A stretch of 64,000 nucleotides of DNA from Topomyia yanbarensis. Its lineage: Eukaryota > Arthropoda > Insecta > Diptera > Culicidae. The notes below the pieces were generated by a model. It made no database searches. It worked only from the letters and a program-made list of their open reading frames with translations, and had not been told where the DNA came from. This document shows positions 31,264-41,211 of this stretch, one piece after another (positions within the stretch are counted from its first letter, which is position 1; the number at the start of each line of letters is the position of its first letter). Position numbers and translations under genes: made by a program. The stretch spans positions 40,843,524 through 40,907,523 of the forward strand of contig NC_080670.1 in NCBI RefSeq assembly GCF_030247195.1, given 5' to 3'.

Positions 31264-31510
31264 ACCAAGCGTCATCGCAAGGTTCTTCGTGATAAAATGC
31301 AGGGAATCACCAAATCCGCCATTCGGCGTCTGGCTCGTCATGGTGGTGTAAAATGCATCTTCGATTTAATCTACGAATGATGATGGTGTGCAAGAAAATG
31401 TCATCCGAGATGCCGTGACCTACACTGAACACGCCAAGCGCAAAACGGCAATTAATGTCGTCTATACTCTGAAGCGGCAGGGACGCACTTTGTATGGATT
31501 TGGAAGTTGA
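31264..31510 (+). pseudogene. histone H4 pseudogene
   Basis: The frame opening [20 protein letters not shown], then [18 protein letters not shown], matches histone H4 from the AKRHRK region to helix 2. After a stop and a small deletion (31378), a second frame reads [20 protein letters not shown], then [20 protein letters not shown], and ends at TGA 31510. The N-terminal tail (normally SGRGKGGKGLGKGG) is missing. It cannot encode functional H4. A canonical histone mRNA stem-loop follows 31 bases downstream, so this decayed from a replication-dependent histone gene and not from a polyadenylated retrocopy. Confidence 0.93.
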
Positions 31511-31540
31511 AAAGGTAGAACTCACTTGTATCATAAAAAA

Positions 31541-31556
31541 GGCCCTTTTCAGGGCC
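31541..31556 (+). terminator. histone mRNA 3' stem-loop (after H4 relic)
   Basis: GGCCCTTTTCAGGGCC, followed by ACCA, is an exact match to the metazoan histone 3'-end stem-loop (6-bp stem, UUUC loop) that binds SLBP. Confidence 0.93.
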
Positions 31557-31699
31557 ACCAAAATCATTTCAAAGAATAAGTTTGCATTTTCTGTTTCATG
31601 GACTGTTTCTCCCTGGAGAGCAATTTATGTTAAACCCTAAATTATGATTTATTTCAGTACGCAAATTGCAATTATGGTCAGAAACAAACTGGAGTGAAG

Positions 31700-32018
31700 T
31701 GGAAAACATTTTTACTAGGCGCATTCAAAAAAGGTTTCAATTCTCAAACATTTTACCAAGGTGCCGTATTACATTACTCTCTTTACCCTGAGTGTTCGAT
31801 AATCTCCGTAGTGGAAACACAATTTCAATTTTGTTCTTTATCAAAAATATGTGGTCGGCCAACAAAGGTGTGGAGCTACGAAGAACACATATTGAGGACA
31901 ACACAAAAAAGGACGAGCTTACATTGTGCTGTAGTCAGGTATAAAAACTCAGCATGCTGTTGCTCACGCTCAGTTCGTTTCCAGCATCAGCATACAGCAG
32001 TTCGTTTGCAGCATCGCC
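31700..32018 (+). promoter_or_regulatory. histone H2B promoter and 5' leader relic, unit 1
   Basis: TATAAAAA lies at 31940-31947. Downstream is a leader with CAGTTCGTTT and GCAGCATC repeats that runs directly into the end of the H2B reading frame; the start and most of the coding region are deleted. A near-identical copy lies at 33236-33539. Confidence 0.7.
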
Positions 32019-32123
32019 CGCAAAATTCAAACCGCCGTCCGTTTGCTGCCTTCAGAAGAGTTGGCCAAGCACGCCGTCTTCGACGAAACCAAAACTGTTA
32101 CCATATACACCAGCACCAAGTAA
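32019..32123 (+). pseudogene. histone H2B C-terminal relic, unit 1
   Basis: In one frame the sequence reads [20 protein letters not shown], then FDETKTVTIYTSTK and a stop. It aligns with the H2B C-terminus ([20 protein letters not shown]...TKAVTKYTSSK). The N-terminal ~90 codons are missing, and the 5' leader is fused directly to codon R of this stretch. A stem-loop follows at 32148-32163 with one substitution (GGCCCTTTTCAAGGCC), which breaks one stem pair. Confidence 0.92.
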
Positions 32124-32147
32124 ATTTCGAACACTGCCCAAACAAAA

Positions 32148-32163
32148 GGCCCTTTTCAAGGCC
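32148..32163 (+). terminator. histone stem-loop, mutated (after H2B relic 1)
   Basis: GGCCCTTTTCAAGGCC. One G-to-A change leaves a C-A mismatch in the stem. Confidence 0.85.
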
Positions 32164-32839
32164 ATCAATTTATCGACAAAGAATGAAATTGAAGTTTTGT
32201 TATTACAAGCATCAGCTTGTCAAGAGCGTTGGATGGTAAGTGAGCCACTTGTGAACAATACCGTCGCTTTCACGAGAATGGCACAAAATCAAAAGTTATT
32301 TGTGATTTATAGACAGTTTAGTGTAATGATTCAATTTACACAAATCGAACGTTTTCTAACGTTTCGATATAGGTGCTCCGTTTCAAAATTTTCGGCCAGA
32401 ATGCTGCCTGTTTTTTCAAACGTGAAAATCTGCTGTTGTATTGAATGAAAACCTTCGATTTTTGCGCTTATTGGAAATAGTTGTGACTAATTCTGTAGAA
32501 TGTACAATTACTGAAAATAACGGATTTTGTGAAAGCAGTGGTTGGTCCATACAATTTGATTCTAAGCGAGCCAGACTAGTTTTCGTTGGAAGGTAAACCT
32601 CTGACAATAGAAGTAAACTATTTTATTTTGAATTCAACTACAACTTCCTTGAAAACAGCACAGCTAAAAAACTTTTGGGAAAAACGCGCAGACCTAAATT
32701 TTCCACTATAATGGAAACTGCCTGTGCCCCGCCGCACAGCATCATCAAGATTGATAGTAATTCAAGCCGGGAGGAAAGAGGTTGTAAGGCAATGGAAAAC
32801 GAAAATTTCATTTATATCTTACTGGAATATAATTGGCTG
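32164..32839. other. histone spacer relic between H2B and H3 relics, unit 1
   Basis: This is the spacer of the unit and is repeated nearly base for base at 33685-34360. A CCAAT-type motif (TTGGTCCATACAATTTG, inverted) at about 32543-32560 corresponds to 45940-45955. Confidence 0.55.
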
Positions 32840-32853
32840 GTCCTGAAAAGAAC
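32840..32853 (-). terminator. degenerate histone stem-loop (after H3 relic 1)
   Basis: On the minus strand GTTCTTTTCAGGAC retains the CTTTTCAG core and a 5-bp stem with one G-U pair. Confidence 0.65.
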
Positions 32854-32890
32854 TTGTTGGTTTGTGGTTTATTTTGGGTCACAATTTAGG

Positions 32891-33068
32891 CCTGCTCGAT
32901 TGCTGATAGCTGTGAATTTCTCGCAGGGCGACAGTTTCTGTTCAGTAGTGATGAGGCTTCCTAACGCCAACCGTGACTGGGGTACTTTTACACGACCTTC
33001 GTTGCTTACTGCTTGCGGGGAGGCTTTCCTCTGGTGGACTTACGAGCGGTTTGTTTGGTACGGGCCAT
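32891..33068 (-). pseudogene. histone H3 N-terminal relic, unit 1
   Basis: On the minus strand from the ATG at 33068 the frame reads [20 protein letters not shown], then a stop. It continues in shifted frames with STPVTVGVRKPHHY and TVALREIHSYQQSS, matching H3 residues 1 to about 57. The histone fold is deleted, and the sequence jumps to the stem-loop remnant at 32853. Its orientation is opposite to the H4 and H2B relics, as expected for a compact divergent histone cluster. Confidence 0.92.
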
Positions 33069-33074
33069 TTAACA

Positions 33075-33235
33075 ACAAAGAATCGAATTGAAGTTTTGTT
33101 ATTACAAGCATCCGAAAGTAGCTTGCCAAGAGCGTTCGATGGCAAGTGAGCTACTTGTGAACAATATCGTCGATTTCACGTATTTCACAAAAGAAAAAGT
33201 TATCATTTGTTTGTTTGTTTACAGTTTCGTGTTTA
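33075..33235 (+). repeat. junction fragment of histone spacer
   Basis: 33079-33175 repeats 32175-32275 (the sequence after the H2B stem-loop) and then joins the start of unit 2. It marks a rearranged boundary between the two tandem units. Confidence 0.6.
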
Positions 33236-33539
33236 CTAGGCGCATTCAAAAAAGGTTTCAATTCTCAAACATTTTACCAAGGTGCCGTATTACATTACTC
33301 TTTTTACCCTGAGTGTTCGATAACCTCCGTATTGAAAACACAATTTCAATTTTGTTCTTTATCAAAAATATGTGGTTGACCAACGAAGGGGTGGAGCTAC
33401 GAAAAACACATATTGAGGACAACACAAAAAAGGACGAGCTTACATTGTGCTGTAGTCAGGTATAAAAACTCAGCATGCTGTTGTTCACGATCAGTTCGTT
33501 TGCAGCATCAGCATGCAGCAGTTCGTTTGCAGCATCTCC
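33236..33539 (+). promoter_or_regulatory. histone H2B promoter and leader relic, unit 2
   Basis: Duplicate of 31716-32018, with TATAAAAA at 33461-33468. Confidence 0.7.
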
Positions 33540-33644
33540 CGCAAAATTCAAACCGTCGTCCGTTTGCTGCTGCTAGAAGAGTTGGCCAATCACGCCGTCT
33601 TCGATGGCACCAAAACTATTACCATATACACCAGCTCCAAGTAA
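33540..33644 (+). pseudogene. histone H2B C-terminal relic, unit 2
   Basis: It reads [20 protein letters not shown], then [14 protein letters not shown] and a stop. It has the same deletion junction as unit 1, so the two units were duplicated after the coding region was lost. It has fewer changes at the C-terminus (TSSK, as in normal H2B). Confidence 0.92.
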
Positions 33645-33668
33645 ATTCCGAACACTGCCCAAACAAAA

Positions 33669-33684
33669 GGCCCTTTTCAGGGCC
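33669..33684 (+). terminator. histone mRNA stem-loop (after H2B relic 2)
   Basis: GGCCCTTTTCAGGGCC, canonical, 24 bases after the stop. Confidence 0.93.
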
Positions 33685-34360
33685 ATCAATTTATCGACAA
33701 AGAATGAAATTGAAATTTTGTTATTACAAGCATCAGAAAGTGGCTTGCCAAGGGCGTTGGATGGTAAGTGAGCCACTTGTGAACAATACCGTCGCTTTCA
33801 AGTAGAATGGCACAAAATAAAAGTTATTTGTGTGATTTGTAGACAGGTTAATGTAATGATTCAATTTACAAAAATCGAACGTTTTCTAACGTTTCGATAT
33901 AGGTGCTCAGTTTCGGCCAGAATGTTGCCTGTTTTTCTAAAAGTGAAAATCTGCTATTGTACTGAATGAAAATCTTCGATTTTTGCGCTGATTGGAAATA
34001 GTTGTGACTAGTTGTGTAGAATGTTCAATTACTGAAAATAACAGATTTTGTGAAAGCAGTGGTTGGTCCATACAATTCGATTCAGAGCGAGCCAGACTAG
34101 TTTTCGTTGGAAGGTCCATCTCTGACAATAGAAATAAACTATTTTATTTTGAATTCAACTACAACTTCCTTGAAAACGCACAGCTAAAAAACTTTTGGGA
34201 AAAACGCGCAAACCTAAATTTTCCACTATAATAAAAACTAGTGCCCCCGCCGCACAGCATCATCAAGATTGATAGTTATTCAAGCCGGGTGGAAAGGGGG
34301 AGGGAGGTTGTAAGGCAATGGAAAATTTCATTTATAATAATAATACTTTATAATTGGCTG
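33685..34360. other. histone spacer relic, unit 2
   Basis: Tandem copy of 32164-32839, including the inverted CCAAT-like block at about 34063-34080. Confidence 0.55.
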
Positions 34361-34374
34361 GTCCTGAAAAGAAC
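34361..34374 (-). terminator. degenerate histone stem-loop (after H3 relic 2)
   Basis: GTTCTTTTCAGGAC on the minus strand, identical to 32840-32853. Confidence 0.65.
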
Positions 34375-34411
34375 TTGTTGGTTTGTGGTTTATTTTGGGT
34401 CACAATTTAGT

Positions 34412-35165
<754 letters not shown>

Positions 35166-35866
35166 TGAAACTAATGCGATTTTATAGCTATCTTATATAT
35201 CTACACAAGGGGATAATATTATTTTCGTAAGATTAGGGGGGTCATTTAGTTTTTGTGGCAATATGGTTTGACATTTTTATCAGTGAGATTATTGGAGCAA
35301 ATAATGTTTAACTAAGGGGGACATTTTTTTACGACTAACTTAAAACTAGGAATAACTAGAGGGCATGATTGAATTTTGTAAAGATTCGTAATTATAGATA
35401 TTTTTGTGGGTAGTAGAGTTGGGCATTTTCAACGAGATTATATAATATAATAGTTAAAATTAGAAGAGACAAGAAGAGCTAAATGCTTCGTGATGATATT
35501 GGGGGGGGGGGGGGGGTAGGGGTGTTACTTCTGGGTATAAGAGTCAGGGTAGGGAGGGTAGACAAAGATGGCAGGGAGAGAAAATTATTTCAGTTTCAGG
35601 CATCGTGAGATCAACGGATGGATCACAAACTCGGGTGGCCTTCATCAGGGGAATCATGTACTGGGACGCCGGGTGGTCCTCCTCAAGATGGCAGGGGTTT
35701 TTCCAGACGATTTCGTAGTACGGCTCAGATGTGGATCGGCTACATTTCGAGTTAAGCGTGTTATGTTCGTGCCGTGGGTCCCGTGTTTGTTGGCTCATTC
35801 GATACAGATGCTTTGATACAGGTGGAAGAGGGTTCTGAGAATGATAAGGAAAATAACAAGGGGCAG

Positions 35867-37009
35867 TTAGACTTGTATATTGATGGTTTTCACAAAGGTG
35901 TATATAAGGGACATATAGAGGACATCGCGGGTTGCCAGCACATCTCGAACCGGGACGTTGGTTGGTCTTCCTCGGGCCCGCAGGGTATCCATTAGCCGAG
36001 ACCTAGCAGAACTGTACTCGGTGCACGCCCAGACAATGTGCTCGATGTCGTGATAGCCGTCGCCACAAGCGCAGATACCACTATCCACGAGCCCAATACG
36101 CCGGAGATGTGCATCCAGCGTGTAATGGTTTGCCATGAGTCGGGACATCACACGAATGAAGTCACGACCCACATCCATCCTCTTGAACCAAGGTTTCGTC
36201 GATACCTTAGGGATTATCGAATGTAGCCACCTTCCCAGCTCTCCACTGCTCCACGAAGTTTGCCAACTTTCGAGGGTTCTCTGATGAGTAATACTGAAAA
36301 ATTCGCTGAAGCAAATTGGTCTTTCGTGAACGTCTCCTTCTAAGGCACCCACCTTAGCTAAGGAGTCTGCCTTCTCATTGCCCGGAATGGAGCAATGAGA
36401 AGGGACCCATACCAAGGTAATCTGGAAAGAGTTGTCAGATAAAGCACTCAGTAGCTCCCGTATTTTCCCCAAAAAATACGAGGAGTGCTTTCCATGTTTC
36501 ATCGAGCGAATAGCGTCAATGGAACTGAGGCTATCCGAAACGATGAAGTAATGGCCTGCGGGTAATGTTTCAATGACTCCAAGGGTATACTGAATGGCAG
36601 CTAGTTCTGCGGCGTAAACTGAAGCAGGGTCACTGAGTTTGTAGGAGGCGGTGAACTTTTGATTGAAAATACCGAAGCCAGTGGATCCTTCGAGTTTTGA
36701 TCCGTCAGTATAAAACATCTTAGAACAGTCGACTTCTCGGAATTTATTAAAAAAAATGTTTGGAACCACTTGTGGGCGTATGTGGTCCGGAATTCCACTA
36801 ATCTCGTCTTTCATGGATGTGTCGAAGAAAACAGTAGATTCAGAAGTATTTATGAAATGCACACGGTTGGGATTGTAAGAAGAAGGGTTAATATTCTGCG
36901 CCATGTAGTCAAAGTACAGGGACATGAAACGGGTCTGAGAATTGAGCTCAACAAGCCTTTCGAAATTTTCAATCACGACCGGGTTCAAGATATCGCATCG
37001 AATGAGCAA
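35867..37009 (-). pseudogene. copy C ORF2 C-terminal part: RNase H and Cys-His motif
   Basis: This 380-residue open stretch contains RNase H motifs MFYTDGSKLEGSTGFGIF, YAAELAAIQYTL, VSDSLSSIDA and GNEKADSLAKVGA. The terminal CACGDGYHDIEHIVWAC follows. A frame change at about 37010 separates it from the RT part. The catalytic D-E-D-D residues are all present. Confidence 0.9.
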
Positions 37010-38101
37010 TCAATATGAGAGTTCCCAAAATCGATTTTTCAACGGGAGAACGCCCGACAGCACTTCGAGACTCATCGTATGGGTCGATTGCATGCACCCT
37101 AAGGCGATACGCAAACAACGATACTGAATTCTTTCGAGTTTGATGAAATGTATGTTCGCGGCGGAGCGAAAGCAGAAGCATCCGTATTCCATTACCGACA
37201 GTATCGTTGTTTGATACAACCTAATTAGGTCTCCTGGGTGGGCACCCCACCATGTTCCGGTTATTGTACGAAGAAAGTTGATCCTTTGCTGGCATTTCTG
37301 TTTCAGATACCGAATATGGCATCCCCAAGTACCTTTCGAGTCGAACCAGACCCCTAGATATTTTACTGTGAAGACCTGAGCGATAGTTTGACCCATTAAT
37401 AGAAGCTGTAGTTGTGCTGGTTCACGCTTCCTTGAAAATACAACTAGCTCAGTTTTCTCCGTGGAGAATTCGATACCCAGCTTAATAGCCCAAGCAGACA
37501 AATTGTCCAAGGTATTCTGTAATGGTCCTTGTAGATCGACAGCTTTGGGTCCCGTAACAGACACCACGCCATCGTCTGCAAGTTGCCTTAACGTGCAGGA
37601 ATTGTCAAGACATTCATCAATGTCGTTGACGTAGAAATTGTATAACAGGGGGCTTAGACATGAGCCCTGGGGAAGGCCCATGTAACTAAATCGTGATGTC
37701 GATAAGTCACCATGCGAAAAATGCATGTGCTTTTCCGATAGCAAGTTTAGTAAAAAGTTGTTTAAAGTCGCTGAAAGACCATGCTGGTGCACCTTCTCTG
37801 AAAGAATGTTGATAGAAACTGAATCAAAAGCCCCCTTTATATCTAAGAACACTGATGCCATTTGCTCTTTGCTAGCATAGGCCATTTGAATTTCGGTTGA
37901 GAGCAACGCAAGACAATCGTTCGTCTCTTTGCCTTTGCGAAAGCCAAATTGTGTATCGGACAGTAAGCCATTTGCTTCGACCCAATCATCGAGGCGGGAT
38001 AGAATCATTTTCGCGAACAACTTCCGGATACAGAATAGCGTTGCGATCGGTCGATATGAATTGTGGTCGGAGGCTGGTTTTTGGATGGCGATGACTTTCA
38101 C
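37010..38101 (-). pseudogene. copy C ORF2 reverse-transcriptase part
   Basis: This 363-residue open stretch contains YRPIATLFCIRKLF, QFGFRKGKETNDC, FLDIKGAFDS, GLPQGSCLSPLLYNFYV, LADDGVVSVTG and KYLGVWFD. The LADD box also occurs in the intact element, so it is a feature of this lineage. The frame starts after a lesion at about 38101 shared with copy A. Confidence 0.9.
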
Positions 38102-38929
38102 TTGCCTCTAATCGTGTAGGACAATGTTAGCCTCAAGAAACTTCTCTTGGCAGATTCTGGCAGATTGTTCAACCAGTTGAATTTGATTCTGTCTGGCTCT
38201 GCAGCTTTATTGTTAGACGACAGGAGAGCAAGTGAGAACTCCACCATCGAAAAAGGTGTTTCGTTCGCGCTATCGTGAGGGGCGGTAGATCTGCTGTGCC
38301 GGGGCAGAATCCGGACAAACCTTCTTGGCGAAATCGAATATCCAACGGTTTGAATATTCCACGCTCTCATTAGTACTGTTTAGGTTTCGCATACGTCGGA
38401 CTGTTCCCCACAGAGTGCTCATCGATATTTCCCTCGGTAATCCGTCGACGAACCGGCGCTAATAACCGCGTTTCTTGGCTTTAATCAAACTCTTCATTCG
38501 CTTATCTAATGTCGCGTACTGTCGAAAACTAGCGGGTAACCCGTCGTTCCGGAAGGTCTTATACGCGGCGGCCTTCTCTGCGTACACGTCTGAGCACTCT
38601 TTGTCCCACCAAGGATTTGGAGAACGTTTTTGTATGTTCGCGCCGGGTACTGGCTTAGTCTGAGCTTGATTCGCGCTGTCGAGAATCAATCCAGCCAAAA
38701 AGCTGTACTCTTTCTCCGGAGGAAGTTCTTGGGTAGATTCGATGTTGTCGGATATCGCGGCAGCATAGCTCTTCCAATCGATATTTCGTGTGAGGTCATA
38801 CGAAATATTGATTGCTTCCAATGGCCTTGAGCCGTTATTGATTGAGACTGCGATCAGCAGATGGTCGCTACCGGGGTGATCAGGGATTACCTTCCACGCG
38901 CAATCTAACTGCGTAGCGAGGTCGAGCAA
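38098..38929 (-). pseudogene. copy C ORF2 linker and end of endonuclease
   Basis: Two frames appear here. 38459-38929 encodes the end of the endonuclease (WKVIPDHPGSDHLLIAVSIN) and NPWWDKECSDVYAEKAAAYK. 38098-38370 encodes the linker before the RT, including a stretch identical to copy A (30170-30442). Shared deletions or stops occur at about 38101-38150, 38372 and 38460. Confidence 0.85.
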
Positions 38930-39300
38930 AGGGATAAATCTAATGCGCTTGGGCGCGCTGGTGGGGGAGGAATCGGTGTCACTTCATCCGTGTTTAGAAT
39001 TGTCATATTGAAGTTGTCGCAAATATTGTGAATTAAAGAAGAACGGTCATCATAAAGGCAACCCCATTCCGTACCGTGAGAGTTAAAGTCTCCCAAAACC
39101 AGCCGCGGTGCAGGATTCTATGATGTCATGTAGCCGGTGATGTGTTGGGGTGGATATATATGGAAACTATGCAAAGATCTTTGCCTTTGGTTGTTACTTG
39201 ACAAGCGACAACTTTAATACCTGTTTTCGGGGGATGGTTTAATTCTGTAGAAGGAATAGCACTTTTTAATCCCTAAAAGCACTCCTCGCTGAAAGGAGGG
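38905..39300 (-). pseudogene. copy C ORF2 endonuclease remnant
   Basis: LGDFNSHG-like MGDFNSHGTEWG and NICDNFNMTILNTDEV, then PARPSALDLSLCSTSLR, match the AP endonuclease of the intact element. The N-terminal half is badly damaged, with fragments to about 39300. Confidence 0.8.
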
Positions 39301-39488
39301 GCCATTTAGCAGTCAACTGCTTCAAAAATGCTCTTACTGTAGGGAGAAAAGCTAACATAGGACTTTAATATGATCAGTTATATTTAAAGTTTTTATTATC
39401 CAGTCCACTATGTCTGAGAGTTTGATAATTCCAGTGCTGTGATTATTCTCGAACTGAAACAACGGAACACTTGGGATTTTTGATATTC

Positions 39489-40322
39489 CTAACTTCTAGG
39501 CACCCTAGTAGATGTTCCCTCTTGTGGGTCATCAGCCTCGCCCTCGTCAAGAGGCAAGTGAGCATAGATGTTCGTTGAGGATGGTGGCGTAGCTTTCTTT
39601 AGCATTTCTGCGAGGGAACGTTTTAGTTTATCCCCGCGTGGTTTGTATGCGGGACATGCCGAGATATCATGCAGATTCTCTGCACAGTAAGGACACTTCT
39701 CAGCATTCTGACTGCACGAATCATCCACATGATTTTCACCGTATTTTCTACAGCGGGCCTTATTGCTTACACTTTGTGCAATTCATAACCCGCGGTTCAT
39801 ATAGACGGACAGGCAGACGGACCTTGTGCAAGGGGATGTAGTTTCGCAATGCGGTACCAGTGAAGGTCACCCGGTAAGAGTTAAATTGGGGGTATGTTTC
39901 TGAACTATGCCCCGCAACTACTACTGAGTGCAAACGCTTGCACTCAAGTATTTTCACTGGCTGAAGTAAGCGGTCTCTAAAACGGCCAACTCTGTACTGC
40001 AGCAGATCCTCGCATGTCCAACTCTCATCGGTGATAACTCCTTCAGACTGTACTTTTACAGCTGGAATATACATAGGTCCTTAGTAAAGTGCTCGCAGCA
40101 AGCAATATCGTTTGCCTGCTTTGAGTTAGCCAACACGACCCTGAGCCTGTCTGAGCGGACCTTTTTTATTTCGGTCACAGCGAATAATAGATTCAGCGAT
40201 TTTGTTTTGGGCCGAAAGAAGACCACAAAGGGACCGGTTGATAGTTCTGGATATTGTTTGGGTCGGGGGAGAGCCTTAGGGGTCGACTCGATCTCCATTT
40301 GGCCATCCTGGGAGGGAGCCAA
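39489..40322 (-). pseudogene. copy C ORF1 (gag-like) remnant
   Basis: Three overlapping frames read MAPSQDGQMEIESTPKALPR, then YPELSTGPFVVFFRPKTKS (40322-40056), ESWTCEDLLQYRVGRFRDRL (40074-39760) and CPYCAENLHDISACP (39728-39489). They align with ORF1 of the intact element. One complete knuckle (CPYCAENLHDISAC) and part of another remain. Confidence 0.85.
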
Positions 40323-40560
40323 CGCACGGGGTCAGCACCCGCGCAGACGGGAAAAAGTCGCAAATGTCTCAAAAAAGGTAGATTTCACTTATCTGTAGGT
40401 ATATTTGTTTCCCACGACGCACCAGTACAGCTTATATAGCTGGTTCTTGTTCAATCCTCACTTTGCGATCAAAAGGCTGAGGAATGCTGGTTTACACACG
40501 CACAAGAGAAGATAAACGTCCAAAACATCGAAGAGGTAGAGCATGCGCAAGATAACCTTG

Positions 40561-40840
40561 AACGCGGATTAACACTGTTCTTTGTCGCACGGACTGGAAA
40601 CAAAACACTTGTATACTGTGTTGCGTTTCGGCTTCGCCTCATCAGAAACCAACACTAACTTATTGTCGGAATAGATTAGCGCCGGCTTGACGCAAATCCC
40701 TTAAAACTAAAACACACTTTGTGTTTCAATCGAACGACTGATCAAACGTGATGTCCCGTTCGAGCAGAAGTTCTGTTTATGCCGATGAGACACAGTGAAA
40801 CCGAAACTTGTCTTGGCTTAGCAGGCCTATGCGAAAGCAC
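40561..40840. repeat. flank with partial third copy of the palindrome arm
   Basis: 40613-40695 repeats the inner arm sequence of the adjoining palindrome in direct orientation (GTTGCGTTTCGGCTTCGCC, then ACTTATTGTCGGAATAGATT). The rest is unassigned. Confidence 0.6.
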
Positions 40841-41211
40841 TATGCTATATTTCACCCTATGGAGGAAAATTTGGTAAAAACCAAAATTTCTCGCTAGGGT
40901 GAAAATTTGTTGGTAAAAACCAGTCTTTGTACAGGAGGGCACAAATCCTTATTTCATACTATGTTGCGTTTCGGCTTCCCCTCATCAGAAACCAACACTA
41001 ACTTATTGTCGGAATAGATTAAGCCGGCGCTAATCTATTCCGACAATAAGTTAGTGTTGGTTTCTGATGAGGCGAAGCCGAAACGCAACACAGTATGAAA
41101 TAAGGATTTGTGCCCTCCTGTACAAAGACTGGTTTTTACCAACAAATTTTCACCCTAGCGAGAAATTTTGGTTTTTGCCAAATTTTCCTCCATAGGGTGA
41201 AATATAGCATA
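40841..41211. repeat. 371-bp near-perfect palindrome
   Basis: Arms 40841-41021 and 41031-41211 (181 bases each) are inverted copies with only a few mismatches around a 9-base centre, AGCCGGCGC. The outer ends read TATGCTATATTTCACCC. No ORF and no clear target duplication. It is either a MITE-like foldback or a product of an inverted duplication; the extra direct copy upstream favours the latter. Confidence 0.88.

Larger units (their letters stand above)
35166..40560 (-). pseudogene. decayed I-type retrotransposon copy C (near full length)
   Basis: On the minus strand it has a presumed 5' UTR (to about 40560), ORF1 (40322-39489), ORF2 (about 39110-35867) and a 3' UTR truncated at about 35166, without the terminal hairpin and tail. 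The frames are broken by several lesions, listed with the parts. It belongs to the same subfamily as copy A and shares lesions with it, and is clearly distinct from the intact element at 5-11 kb. A poly-G run (about 35501-35517) in the 3' UTR is also shared with copy A (28586-28600). Confidence 0.85.
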
